Shown: one piece after another, positions 43,528 to 51,924 of the stretch
Layout of the letters: every line of letters begins with the position of its first letter
Numbering within the stretch: the first letter of the stretch is position 1
DNA from: Chthoniobacterales bacterium
Lineage (GTDB): Bacteria > Verrucomicrobiota > Verrucomicrobiia > Chthoniobacterales > UBA10450
DNA length: 64,000 nt
Assembly (NCBI GenBank): GCA_035274845.1
Contig: DATENU010000019.1
Coordinates: 124,001-188,000 of the forward strand
Reading direction: 5' to 3'
The notes under the pieces: model-generated
The model's input: only the letters and a program-made list of their open reading frames with translations
Database searches by the model: none
What the model was told of the DNA's origin: nothing
Position numbers and translations under genes: made by a program

Positions 43528-45322
43528 ACTCCCACCCGATCTGGCGGCCTTTGTTTTGTTCCTCGAGCCAGGTTTGCAAAGGCTTAAAGTATTCCGCCAT
43601 CGCGCGGGTCGAAATATCTTCGCCGGTCGCTTCCTTCAACACTTTTCGCCAGTCTTCGGTGCTGCCTTTCTTGAGAATGTTATCCAGCCATTTCCCGACT
43701 TCCTTGTTGTCGGCGTAATTACACGATTGCGGCGACTGCTTCAGGATCTTGCGCGCGATGTAGTCGTGCAGTTGAAATTTGAACACGGTGGCAAAGGCGT
43801 AGTTGTAATAGTAGGCCGGGGTGTCGTTGATATGCGTCTTGGTCGCCGCGTCGCAGAATTCCTCGCCGCGCGGGGCGGGGGGCTCGACTCCCTGGAAATC
43901 GGAAACGTATTTCCACCAGCGCGCGTTCCATTGGTCCGCTGGAAGATTCTCTGCATACACATCGGCTTCCCAATGCGGCATCGTCCCGCACGAGAAAAAG
44001 ATGAACGGAATGGCGCGGGAAAGCGCGTCGTCGAGCAGGAACGCCGTCGTATCCGCCTTGAAATCTTTCGGCAAAATTCCGCGGGACTGAAGATACGGCA
44101 CCTGGCTGGAGGCGAGCGAGATCAGATCGCCGATGCCTTCGTGGAAGCCAGGCGCGGCGCCGGTGCGCAGGAGCGGCGGCACCTCTGGCCGCGTGTAGGC
44201 CTTGAAATAATAGCCGTGTCCCAGCTCGTGGTGGGCGGTATAAAACCAGCGCGAATTCGGCTCGATGCTTTGGAGCGAACGGATGTCGTTCTCCAGGTCG
44301 ATATGCCAGCAGGAGGCGTGGGTGTTTTTCTTCCGCTTGGAGTCGGCCGGCAGCGGATAGAGGTCAGATCTTTCCCAGAAAGTTTGCGGCAACGGGCCGA
44401 ACCCAAGCCCGGTGTAAAACTGCTCCGCCGTCTTGATGACCCACTCCGGTTGCCGGCCCTCAAAGAATTTATCGATATTCGCCGCTTCGACGAGTCCTTC
44501 CCATTCCTGCGACCAACGATTGTTGATCCAGTGCGCCGGGATCTTTTTCGGGACGGGCTGGTGATATTTCTCAGCGAGTTTGTATTTCGTCCAGGTGTGG
44601 AGCTGGAGATAGAGCGGGCGAAGTGTCGTCATCCAGCTCTCCAGCATTTTGAGCATCTCGTCGGTGGTCATCCCGTAGTTTGAAACTTGGAGCGTGAAGT
44701 AATCGGGATACTTCATTTCCTTGGCCACGCCGTTCCGGAGGTCGCGGAGCGTGACCAGGTTCGGCTTTAACGCGGGGCCGGATTGCTTCGACGCTTCCCA
44801 GACGGCTTTGCGCTCGGCCAGATCGGTGCTCTTCTCGAGCGAATTGTCGATGTCGTTCGCGGTGACCGTTTTCCCGTTCAGCTTGAACTCAAAGCTGTTG
44901 AGAATGGACGCTTGCTTCGTCTCCGCCGCGACTCGTTTGGCGACCAGTTCGGGATTGGTCATCGGTCCCTCAGCCGCGTTCAGCAACAACTGCTTCAACT
45001 GCCGGACCGTGATCTCATTCAACGCCTTCTCGTGCGTCAGCAGCTCCCGCGCTTCCGTGATCAAGGCGGGGTTTCCGTTGAACGCCGCGTAAGCTTTCCC
45101 TGCCGCTTCAGCAGCGGCATCGTGCTCCGGCGTCACGTCGGTGACAGCGAGCCACTGCGCTTCGTTGAAGACGCGATACAAACCCTGGTAACCGGCGTTG
45201 GCCAGGGAGAGAAACCGGTCAGCCCGGTCTTGAACCTGGGACGGCGCGCCCAGCGCGGCGACCGCGCCGGTCACACAGAGGAGCGCAATCGTCCTGGAGA
45301 TCGAAAGCAATCGGTAATGCAT
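43526..45322 (-). CDS. M2 family (angiotensin-converting-enzyme-like) metallopeptidase
   Basis: A 598-residue secreted dipeptidyl carboxypeptidase. A signal peptide covers residues 1-25 (TIALLCVTGAVAALGAPSQ). The zinc site is FYTAHHELGHGYYFKAY near residue 363 (HExxH), with the third ligand in GFHEGIGDLI about 25 residues further. This is the M2/ACE arrangement. Bacterial homologues cleave dipeptides from peptide C-termini. Complete, single domain. Confidence 0.94.
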   Translation of the reverse strand: MHYRLLSISRTIALLCVTGAVAALGAPSQVQDRADRFLSLANAGYQGLYRVFNEAQWLAVTDVTPEHDAAAEAAGKAYAAFNGNPALITEARELLTHEKALNEITVRQLKQLLLNAAEGPMTNPELVAKRVAAETKQASILNSFEFKLNGKTVTANDIDNSLEKSTDLAERKAVWEASKQSGPALKPNLVTLRDLRNGVAKEMKYPDYFTLQVSNYGMTTDEMLKMLESWMTTLRPLYLQLHTWTKYKLAEKYHQPVPKKIPAHWINNRWSQEWEGLVEAANIDKFFEGRQPEWVIKTAEQFYTGLGFGPLPQTFWERSDLYPLPADSKRKKNTHASCWHIDLENDIRSLQSIEPNSRWFYTAHHELGHGYYFKAYTRPEVPPLLRTGAAPGFHEGIGDLISLASSQVPYLQSRGILPKDFKADTTAFLLDDALSRAIPFIFFSCGTMPHWEADVYAENLPADQWNARWWKYVSDFQGVEPPAPRGEEFCDAATKTHINDTPAYYYNYAFATVFKFQLHDYIARKILKQSPQSCNYADNKEVGKWLDNILKKGSTEDWRKVLKEATGEDISTRAMAEYFKPLQTWLEEQNKGRQIGWE

Positions 45323-45493
45323 GGGCGCAACCTAGCGGCGCGGCGCGAGCTTGTGAAGCGCCGCTTTTCGCTTCGTGCGTGCCTTTCTGTAGCCTGGCCC
45401 TGTGGGCGACGTTGTAGCGTGCGCTGGCACCAGCGCATCCAACGAGAATCCTCTGAGACAGCGGACACTACAGCGCTTCGCACAGCGAAGCGG

Positions 45494-46165
45494 CTACAGA
45501 ACAGCTCCGCTGCTCCAGCGGCCCATCCACGTGCCCCAGCCGTAAAACCCGAGCGGCACCAGGCGCCCAGCCCCGACGAGCTCGTCCACCTGCGCGCGGG
45601 TCGGACCGGCTTTGTCGGTCGCGCTGATGTAGTCGTCGATCACCACCCAGCAGCCGTCCGCGAGCAGGTCGCCGTAGCAATCGATGTCGCGCCGGACGTT
45701 TGCGTCGGCGTCGAAAATGAAAAAGCCAACTTCTCCCGGAGCCAGCTTTGCTTTGACCGTCGCGACGATGTTTGGATCGAACGAGGAGCCATTCAGGAGA
45801 GTAACAGCGTCGGATAAGCCGGCTCGGGAGACATGCTTTGTCAGGTCTTTGAAAATGTTTTTCGTGGCGAGTTTGTGATCCTTTAGTGCACCGCCGGGCT
45901 CAATGCTGACGAACTTTTTCACTCGGCCGGAATCGCGCGCGCCCATGCCGGCGGCCACGGTCGACGCGCCGAGGAATGATCCGATCTCGAGAATGCTGCC
46001 CTCACAGACTTTAGCCATGTGATAAATCAGGACGAGGACATCCTCCGACAGCATCGAGTAGTCGGCCGCCTTCATAATCTGGTGGTGCAACGCCTTCTCG
46101 TAGCGATACCCGATGAGCTTTTGCATCAGCTCAAAGGATTCAGCGACCTGGTCGCGCGGATTCAT
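45494..46165 (-). CDS. Class I SAM-dependent methyltransferase-like protein
   Basis: A 223-residue protein with GSILEIGSFLGASTVAAGMG (the SAM-binding loop) near residue 55, KFVSIEPGG with the acidic residue, then GEVGFFIFDADANVRRDID and CWVVIDDYISATDKAGP. It resembles class I or O-methyltransferase-like proteins; substrate unknown. The start at ATG 46165 is 8 bp after the stop of the APC transporter gene, so the genes are one operon. The gap 45323-45493 holds GC-rich repeat-like sequence, including CGCTTCGCACAGCGAAGCG, but no gene. Confidence 0.85.
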   Translation of the reverse strand: MNPRDQVAESFELMQKLIGYRYEKALHHQIMKAADYSMLSEDVLVLIYHMAKVCEGSILEIGSFLGASTVAAGMGARDSGRVKKFVSIEPGGALKDHKLATKNIFKDLTKHVSRAGLSDAVTLLNGSSFDPNIVATVKAKLAPGEVGFFIFDADANVRRDIDCYGDLLADGCWVVIDDYISATDKAGPTRAQVDELVGAGRLVPLGFYGWGTWMGRWSSGAVL

Positions 46166-46173
46166 GGCGGGGC

Positions 46174-48000
46174 TCAGCCGTAGATCACGAGCCGGATCGA
46201 ATCGGGCAACTGCTGCGCCACGTTCGTGACGACGCTGCCGCCGAGCAGTTTCGCCATCGCGGTGCGTTGCGAAGCGCCGATGATCAGGTAATCGACGCCC
46301 AGCGTTGCCGAAAGATCGAGAATCGTGGCGGCAGCGTCTTCGCTGACCGCGTAAACCGGTTGCACCGGTATGTCGCGCTCGGCGCCGAGGCGCATGGTCA
46401 ACGACATGATCGCGTTCGCCGCGGGATCGTCCTGCCATTTCGCGCGGCCGAGATTCGTCGGTGCGCCGGTGAAATAGACCGAGATTTCCTTCACGTAGAG
46501 AACACAGAGAGTCGCCTTGCGCAGTTGGGCTTCCTCGAGGGCGAAGGCGAGCGCCGGCGTGACGCCGCGTGCGGCCACCATGATTTTCTGGCCCTCGGAC
46601 AAGCGTGGCGCCATCGTCGCGGCGAGATCGGGTGTCACCATCTCCGCGACCTGCTTCGCCACGATCATCGTTCGTAGCCCCGAGACTTTATGCGAATAGG
46701 CCCGCAACGCGTACCCGGCGCCGAGGACGCATGCAGCGAAGAAAAGCGCTTCGGGCTTCGTCTTGGCGATGGTCACTTCGACCGCCGCCAGGACCACGAA
46801 GGTCGCCCCCATGATGAGGCGTTGATACCAGGGAAGGCCGAGCCGTTTGTTGAACGTGCACGATCCAAGATTGACCGCGATCGCGCCGACGACCCCGATC
46901 GCGTATAGACCGGCGAGAGATTCAAAATCCTTCGTGACCGCCAGGACGATGATCGGAATCACAACGGCAATCAGCAACGGGATCTGGGGCACGCCGTGCG
47001 AATTGAGCTTAGCGAGCGGCCGCGGCATCTCGCCATCCTGCGCCATCATGTAAATCACGCCGATCAGTGCGACCACCGCCGTGTTCACCGCGCTCAGCAG
47101 GAGCAAACCGAACACGATCCCGACGATGACGCTCAAGACGTGGCCGACGACGAGCCCTCCCGCCATCGCGCCGTAGACCTCGCCGAGGTAGCGCAACATG
47201 TCTTCCTTGTGCGCCGTCAACTGCGGCAAAAGATTTCGCGGAAACGAGAGCATCGCCCAGCCGAGGAGCGCGGTGCCCACCACCACCTCGATGGCGACCG
47301 GCACGATCGCCTTGGTCGCGGTGCGGGTAACCTTCGGGTGCTCCGGGGTCGAATCCGGATCGGCCTTCATCACGCCGGTGATGTTGGCGATGGCTTCGAC
47401 ACCGCTCAGCGCCAGGATTACGCCGACAAACGCGACCCAGGTGTGGGCCAGATTTTCGTGGGGCGGCTCGAGGTAGTCCGTGTTGAGATGGGGCGCCGCC
47501 AAAAGGATGATTGTCGCGACCACGATCACCGCCGGGATCGCCAGCCAGATGGAAACGCTGCCGCTGTGTTTTGGGCCGAAGAAATTGATGACCCCGACAG
47601 CGAGAATGAGTCCCATCGTCGCTACCGGCGCATATTTGGTCGGCACGCCGAGATAGCTGACGGCGGCCCATCCGCTCAGCGCGGCGGTGACAATGAAATT
47701 CGCGATGAGCAGGAGGGCGCCGGTCGAGGCGAGGAACCGGCTCTGTTGCCGGGCCGCCGAATAGACGCCGCCGCCATCAGGAAAGTGGGCGCAAACGATG
47801 ATGTAATTATAGGCGACCACCGCGGTCAGGATGCAGACCGCCAGGATGATCGGCAGGGAAGCGAACCCCGCCGCGACGAACGCCAGCCCGATCACATAGG
47901 CTTTGCTCGTGCCCCAGTCGCCATAGAGAAGGGCGGCGGCACGCTTCCAATCCACATTACGCGGCCGGTGCACAGCCGTCGGATCGACAATAGTAGCCAT
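46174..48000 (-). CDS. APC-superfamily transporter with C-terminal UspA-like domain (copy 1)
   Basis: A 608-residue inner-membrane protein. About 12 helices are followed by a C-terminal cytosolic domain of about 145 residues ending in GVDYLIIGASQRTAMAKLLGGSV, a UspA-like ATP-binding G.S.....(L)GSV motif. The first helix carries LLYGDWGTSKAYVIGLAF, similar in placement to the YGDxGTSPLY motif of Kup potassium transporters. ALSGVEAIANITGV lies in the middle. A close paralogue is at 56838. Substrate unknown: an amino acid or cation. Start ATG 48000; an upstream extension is not family-like. Confidence 0.9.
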   Translation of the reverse strand: MATIVDPTAVHRPRNVDWKRAAALLYGDWGTSKAYVIGLAFVAAGFASLPIILAVCILTAVVAYNYIIVCAHFPDGGGVYSAARQQSRFLASTGALLLIANFIVTAALSGWAAVSYLGVPTKYAPVATMGLILAVGVINFFGPKHSGSVSIWLAIPAVIVVATIILLAAPHLNTDYLEPPHENLAHTWVAFVGVILALSGVEAIANITGVMKADPDSTPEHPKVTRTATKAIVPVAIEVVVGTALLGWAMLSFPRNLLPQLTAHKEDMLRYLGEVYGAMAGGLVVGHVLSVIVGIVFGLLLLSAVNTAVVALIGVIYMMAQDGEMPRPLAKLNSHGVPQIPLLIAVVIPIIVLAVTKDFESLAGLYAIGVVGAIAVNLGSCTFNKRLGLPWYQRLIMGATFVVLAAVEVTIAKTKPEALFFAACVLGAGYALRAYSHKVSGLRTMIVAKQVAEMVTPDLAATMAPRLSEGQKIMVAARGVTPALAFALEEAQLRKATLCVLYVKEISVYFTGAPTNLGRAKWQDDPAANAIMSLTMRLGAERDIPVQPVYAVSEDAAATILDLSATLGVDYLIIGASQRTAMAKLLGGSVVTNVAQQLPDSIRLVIYG

Positions 48001-48051
48001 CAGGATTTCACAGGAAACGCGGCGAAGATTGCACCATCCGGTGCGCCGTGA

Positions 48052-48068
48052 CCAGTTCAATCGAAATC
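48052..48068. repeat. 17-bp direct repeat, left copy
   Basis: CCAGTTCAATCGAAATC occurs here and at 49393-49409. Both are followed within about 25 bp by TCAAACTTC. The two copies bracket 1.3 kb containing the MazF-type and RelE-type toxin-antitoxin genes. Confidence 0.75.
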
Positions 48069-48164
48069 CGATAGGGGCGAGGTCCGACTTCAAACTTCCC
48101 TGGGGCAGTTAATTCATCGTCGGCTCCGGCGGGTGTCGCTGATCGTATTCGCGGTCGATGTTGT

Positions 48165-48485
48165 TTACTCCATCCCGGTCGCGAATGCGAGTGCCTCGCG
48201 GATTTGCCGCAGCACATCGGATGGCACCTCACCCAGTTTGCGCTCCAGGCGAGTTCCGGCCAATGAAGCGACACCCTGGACATTCGCCACGCTCGTCTCA
48301 CGCAGAAAAACTAGCTTCGGTAGTTCTACCTCGTACCTGCTCCCTCGGTTCTGCGTCGTCAGCGGCACATAAATGATCAGCGCGCGTGGGGCCTGTGGGT
48401 CATGTCGCGATACGACTACTACCGGGCGAGTCTTTGCAGCAAGGCCGAGATCAGCCAGCCACACTTCACCGGGACGCGGGCTCAT
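48165..48485 (-). CDS. MazF/PemK-family toxin
   Basis: A 106-residue protein with RPGEVWLADLGLAAKTRPVV at the start, then ALIIYVPLTTQ and LPKLVFLRETSVANVQGVAS, the PemK/MazF ribonuclease pattern. MazF toxins cleave mRNA at short sites. It overlaps the antitoxin gene by 20 bp. Confidence 0.88.
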   Translation of the reverse strand: MSPRPGEVWLADLGLAAKTRPVVVVSRHDPQAPRALIIYVPLTTQNRGSRYEVELPKLVFLRETSVANVQGVASLAGTRLERKLGEVPSDVLRQIREALAFATGME

Positions 48486-48660
48486 CTAGCTGGTTTAGCA
48501 CTTCCTGTTCGACGACGCGAGAGCGCACCAGATCGAGAGCATCGTTGTCAGCCGCATCAATCACCTGCGATACAAGCGCTCGCACTTCTTGCGAGATTTC
48601 AGGCTTCCACTTGCTCAGCTTGGTGTCTAGCTTTTCGACGATAGCGTCCACAGCCAGCAT
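48466..48660 (-). CDS. Antitoxin of the MazF-type pair
   Basis: A 64-residue acidic protein (AVDAIVEKLDTKLSKWKPEI, then QEVRALVSQVIDAADNDALD). It is not clearly MazE; the helix pattern fits a small antitoxin of unknown class. Start at ATG 48660; the 3' end overlaps the toxin start. The gene order antitoxin-toxin is typical. Confidence 0.7.
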   Translation of the reverse strand: MLAVDAIVEKLDTKLSKWKPEISQEVRALVSQVIDAADNDALDLVRSRVVEQEVLNQLDEPASR

Positions 48661-48832
48661 TTTACCTCCACCGCTTTCGTGACGCAACCCGCAACCACCC
48701 CAAGCCGTCGCTCTATTCAACGAAGGTGATTTCGAAGCGGCGGCGCGGCCCGCGCACAATCAACTTGCCCTCGCTTTCCCCGAGAGCTTCGCCGGCATGT
48801 TGCAATCATACGGCTTCAGTGAAGAATGAGGG

Positions 48833-49030
48833 ATGCTCGAGGAGAACAACGTGGAGGTTGAGCTGGTGAAGCTCGCCGACGGGGCGCGCTTGCTCCGTTT
48901 CACGGATGCGATCTCTGGCCTTTCGGTCGAGCGGAAGCTCGATGCTGGTCGTTCGGTTGAGAAGCAGAAACGACAGCTCCGGGACGTTTTCGAAGCCGCC
49001 GTCAAACGCGCGCAACTCGCGTTCACCTGA
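48833..49030 (+). CDS. Small hypothetical protein
   Basis: A 65-residue charged protein: VEVELVKLADGARLLRFTDA, then VEKQKRQLRDVFEAAVKRAQ. No family recognised. Its frame is complete, but its opposite strand also has open frames, so the coding status is uncertain. Confidence 0.45.
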   Translation: MLEENNVEVELVKLADGARLLRFTDAISGLSVERKLDAGRSVEKQKRQLRDVFEAAVKRAQLAFT

Positions 49031-49036
49031 ACGCAG

Positions 49037-49117
49037 AGTCCGCTTCGTTACCTGCCTGCTCGGCCCCGGCAAGTCTCGATACGACTTCCAAAACTCAGTC
49101 GTTCCCGACGATTTCAT
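49037..49117 (-). pseudogene. RelE/HigB-type toxin, N-terminal remnant
   Basis: The minus strand frame starts at 49117 (23 bp overlap with the antitoxin) and gives SGTTEFWKSYRDLPGPSRQV then TKRT, the usual first 25 residues of this toxin class; the remainder is replaced by unrelated sequence. The active-site residues of a complete toxin would lie beyond, so it is inactive. Confidence 0.7.
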
Positions 49118-49316
49118 CCCTCGACCGGGTTTTGCCGCTCGCGTATTCTTCTTTCGCGCGCGCAATCACGCTATCAAAGCGGCCAGCTTCGACATCGTCT
49201 CCAAATTGTTTGTCCCAAAGGGCGTCGAGATGTTCACGAAGCTCCGCGGCCAGCTGCCATGCGTCTTTCGGCAGCAATTTGCGGATCGCTTCACGAATTT
49301 CACTCACGGTGCTCAT
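49095..49316 (-). CDS. Antitoxin-like protein (partner of the broken RelE-type toxin)
   Basis: A 73-residue protein: TVSEIREAIRKLLPKDAWQL, then ELREHLDALWDKQFGDD and a disordered tail. It is the kind of small antitoxin with an AbrB- or addiction-module-like N-terminal helix. Start ATG 49316. The toxin behind is truncated, so the antitoxin may be an orphan. The gap 49317-49615 holds the right copy of the direct repeat (49393-49409) and no gene. Confidence 0.65.
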   Translation of the reverse strand: MSTVSEIREAIRKLLPKDAWQLAAELREHLDALWDKQFGDDVEAGRFDSVIARAKEEYASGKTRSRDEIVGND

Positions 49317-49392
49317 TGGTTTGATTCTACAGTAGGAACGAGACGGATCAAAGCCGAGAGACCCCAACACGCCGGCTCCCGCCGGTTATTGG

Positions 49393-49409
49393 CCAGTTCA
49401 ATCGAAATC
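49393..49409. repeat. 17-bp direct repeat, right copy
   Basis: Exact copy of 48052-48068 (CCAGTTCAATCGAAATC). Could mark the edge of an inserted segment, but there is no integrase or other mobility gene. Confidence 0.75.
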
Positions 49410-49615
49410 GAGAGAAGTCCCGGTGTCAAACTTCTCCTCGCGGTCGCTGGTTGAAGCACCATCGGATGGCCCTCAAGGCGTGAGAGCGACTTTTCCGCTT
49501 TGCTGGTTGCACCGCCAGTGGCAGCGCTGATAAATTGCCCCCAACCCTCCTGCCATGTCCTCTGCCTTTCTCCTCTAACCGAGATAGATGGAAAATTTAT
49601 TGTCTAAGTCTCCTT

Positions 49616-49882
49616 ATGCCGCTCGACCATTTGGCTATGAATACCAATACACATATTAGCGAATTCGTTCCTGGGCGAGGATACCGCGTTTTCGTGTCCG
49701 ACGCGGACCTCGTCTCATTTCGCATTTATGTCGCGAAAGCCAGCGCCGAAGAGCGTGAGCGATACTCTCTCACGTCTGCTGAGGAGCCAGCGACCGGTGG
49801 AGCATATTACTTTCTTGGGTTATACCGAACTCCGAGCGAGATGGACCGCTTTCTGATCGAGTGGCATCTTCGTATAGACTGA
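49616..49882 (+). CDS. Small hypothetical protein
   Basis: An 88-residue protein (ATG 49616; ATG 49637 is an alternative). Core: ISEFVPGRGYRVFVSDADLV and PSEMDRFLIEWHLRID. No family recognised. It is the first of several same-direction small genes in an AT-richer accessory stretch. Confidence 0.5.
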   Translation: MPLDHLAMNTNTHISEFVPGRGYRVFVSDADLVSFRIYVAKASAEERERYSLTSAEEPATGGAYYFLGLYRTPSEMDRFLIEWHLRID

Positions 49883-49951
49883 CACCGTTCCAGCCCGCGC
49901 TCATTCTCGGTGGCCGTTGCATCTCTCTCTTTAGTCGTTCGCTAGTTCGTT

Positions 49952-50173
49952 ATGGAATCCGACCCAATCATGCTCTCGCTTTTTGATGTTGTCGGCTTCG
50001 AGAACCGTTTGAACCGGATCGGCTTGAATGACCTCTTTCACGCGTACGACGCCCTGATCAAAGTCGTTGATGCGATGGATGGGGGACTGGTTTTCGGTCC
50101 TGCCTCCAGCGGCGGAGGCAAGATTGAAGTGATTTATGGCACGGACCATCCACAAAATGAACCGAAACTCTAA
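49952..50173 (+). CDS. Small hypothetical protein, perhaps N-terminal fragment
   Basis: A 73-residue protein starting MESDPIMLSLFDVVGFENRL then IGLNDLFHAYDALIKVVDAM. The SLFDVVGFE..L...GL pattern looks like the start of a larger protein type that I cannot name with certainty, so truncation is possible. It is followed by the next gene after 3 bp. Confidence 0.5.
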   Translation: MESDPIMLSLFDVVGFENRLNRIGLNDLFHAYDALIKVVDAMDGGLVFGPASSGGGKIEVIYGTDHPQNEPKL

Positions 50174-50176
50174 GCA

Positions 50177-50524
50177 ATGCCGCGTAAGAGAAAGACCGCT
50201 GATGAGCGCCGCGCGGAACGCGATGAGGCCGTATGGCGTGCGTGGAACGAGTTCCGGCCGAAGCTTGAAGCGATTCAATCATACGCGGAGGCGCTGAACT
50301 TGGTGGCACACGCGCCCCCTGTTGATACTCCTGGTCGTCCGTTCTACTCGAATCTCGGCTTTTTCCTTCAGGCATTTACCCCGCCCCTTGGAGCCACGGC
50401 TCGCGAGAAAAGCATTTATATCACGCTCATTAAGCGGATGGATGCCACGGGCGAGTTGAAGGCGGGTGAGGCGCCTCGAATCATAGCGGCGTTAGAAAAA
50501 GCGATTTCGGAACAATGGTGGTAG
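50177..50524 (+). CDS. Hypothetical protein
   Basis: A 115-residue charged protein starting RKRKTADERRAERDEAVWRA and ending EKAISEQWW. No family recognised. It lies 3 bp after the 49952 gene and about 66 bp before the HEPN-like gene, in the same direction. Confidence 0.5.
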   Translation: MPRKRKTADERRAERDEAVWRAWNEFRPKLEAIQSYAEALNLVAHAPPVDTPGRPFYSNLGFFLQAFTPPLGATAREKSIYITLIKRMDATGELKAGEAPRIIAALEKAISEQWW

Positions 50525-50590
50525 TGATTCCAACGCGCGCAGGAACCAGGCAATGCGGCGAAGTCGAAAGCGTTCGGAGTCGCTGGTCTT

Positions 50591-51316
50591 GTGTCTCGTG
50601 AGGCGGCTTCCGTGGCGATATTGAAATCGAATCGTTCAGAGTTCGAGACTGTGAACAATCTATTATTGCTCGACAGTAATCTACATCATATCGCCTTTGA
50701 GCTATCGCGTCCCCGTCCCAGCTTCTTTCGGGCTGCCCGTGAATCACATCTTGCGTTACTCCGTTCGATGGTCGAGGCCCTTCGCGACACAGCTAACCTC
50801 GCAATCGTCGGCCGCCGAAAAAAGGATCGCCGGACACAATACCAGATCGGCAATCAACCGTGGCTGGAGATCCAGCGGATCGAGGTTGCCGGATGCCGGA
50901 AGGCGTGGCGCTTCTCACCCCCACATCCGTGCTCCCCTCCCCACATCGCGCCATCAAAACCGCAACAATCCGTGGCGAACGGAAAGCACCTGGTTGGCTT
51001 CTACGAATTGCTTGCGATGATTCAGACCGATTGTTTCATGGTTCACGCTCATGGTGCGCGTCCGCCCCAAATCAGCGATGAAGAGCTTCGCGAGATCGAA
51101 TGGCTTCACGAGAATGTCCGCAACGAGTTCGAGCATTACATCCCGAAGTCATATTATGTCGGCATTGCCGCTCTCGTGTCCGCTGCTCATCTTGCGCTTC
51201 GCATTACCCACTGGCTACTTTACGATTCTGGCACCGTGCTTTCCATTTACATTCCACGTGGCGGACGCACCCGGCTTGCGCGAATCATCAGCCGCCTTCA
51301 ACGCCTCGCCTCGTGA
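50591..51316 (+). CDS. HEPN-like protein (putative)
   Basis: A 241-residue protein from GTG 50591. Near residue 177 it has IEWLHENVRNEFEHYIPKSY; RNEFEH fits the RNxxxH (Rx4H) motif of HEPN RNase domains, and the flanking helices (LVGFYELLAMIQTDCFM and AALVSAAHLALRITHWLLYD) fit an all-helical domain. HEPN proteins act as toxins or RNases in many defence and toxin-antitoxin systems. No nucleotidyltransferase partner is next to it; the next gene overlaps by GTGA. Function inferred from one motif. Confidence 0.55.
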   Translation: MSREAASVAILKSNRSEFETVNNLLLLDSNLHHIAFELSRPRPSFFRAARESHLALLRSMVEALRDTANLAIVGRRKKDRRTQYQIGNQPWLEIQRIEVAGCRKAWRFSPPHPCSPPHIAPSKPQQSVANGKHLVGFYELLAMIQTDCFMVHAHGARPPQISDEELREIEWLHENVRNEFEHYIPKSYYVGIAALVSAAHLALRITHWLLYDSGTVLSIYIPRGGRTRLARIISRLQRLAS

Positions 51317-51730
51317 ACTGGCAACTTCTTGGACCACTCCTCATCACGACCGCCCTTGCCGTTGGCGGTTGGATTGTCGGTCACGTTCTCGCCGCTCGGC
51401 GCGACCGAGCGAACAAGAGGCGAGAACAACTCATTGGTTATCTTATCGAGGCTTATCGACGTTTGGAGTCATCAGCACACCGCCGAGATCAGTTGGACGC
51501 CTCTAAATTCGAGTCAGCTGTTGCAACTCAATCTGCCGGGCAGTTCCAAACCGCTGAATGTCTGGTTCAGACGTTGATTGCCGAGTTCGTCGCCGGAGGC
51601 GGCGCTATTATGGACGACTTTGATTAAGCATTTTCGGCGTGATCTCAGAGCGGAGTTGCGATTGCAGTCTGTGCCCGATCAAGTTTTACATTTGCGCGTC
51701 CGGGATGAGAAGCGTCCGAGGCTGAAATGA
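51313..51730 (+). pseudogene. Membrane-anchored protein, frameshifted near its end
   Basis: GTG 51313 overlaps the stop of the HEPN-like gene. The first 104 residues hold a TM helix (GPLLITTALAVGGWIVGHVL) and NKRREQLIGYLIEAYRRLES, then stop at 51627. In the +1 frame similarity-like sequence continues (LIKHFRRDLRAELRLQSVPD, then QVLHLRVRD) to TGA at 51730. One extra T in GACTTTGATTAAG near 51616 would explain both. The expected product would be about 138 residues. Confidence 0.65.
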
Positions 51731-51916
51731 ATCGCGATTTGATCATCATTGAAGAGACCTCAACTGGCTATTCCGCCTACTCGCCGGATGTGCCCCGCCT
51801 GCATGGCGACGGGACGCACCCAGCCCGAGGTGGAAAATGAGATGCACGACGCTATCGAATTCCATCTCGAAGGATTACAAGCGGAGGGAATGCCGATTCC
51901 CGAGCCGTTGCGCTAA
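51727..51916 (+). pseudogene. HicB-family antitoxin, frameshifted
   Basis: ATG 51727 (ATGA overlap with the previous gene) begins NRDLIIIEETSTGYSAYSPD then VP, the start of a HicB protein, but runs to a premature stop at 51840. A shifted frame continues ACMATGRTQPEVENEMHDAI then EFHLEGLQAEGMPIPEP to the stop at 51916, the rest of a HicB. A single base change in the GTGCCCCGCCTGC stretch would restore the frame. No HicA toxin is next to it. Confidence 0.8.
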
Positions 51917-51924
51917 AACAACGC

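Noticed and set aside
46996-48051. 351-codon plus-strand frame opposite the APC-UspA gene
   Set aside because: Rich in D, H, R and without a signal or domain; the minus strand has an unambiguous transporter.
48052-49409. Integrase-type attachment sites
   Set aside because: The direct repeats have no adjacent tRNA or integrase; the observation is kept as a repeat only.
51100-51312. N-terminal extension of the membrane-anchored gene
   Set aside because: It lies within the HEPN-like gene in another frame; the GTG at 51313 overlapping the upstream stop gives a clean TM start.
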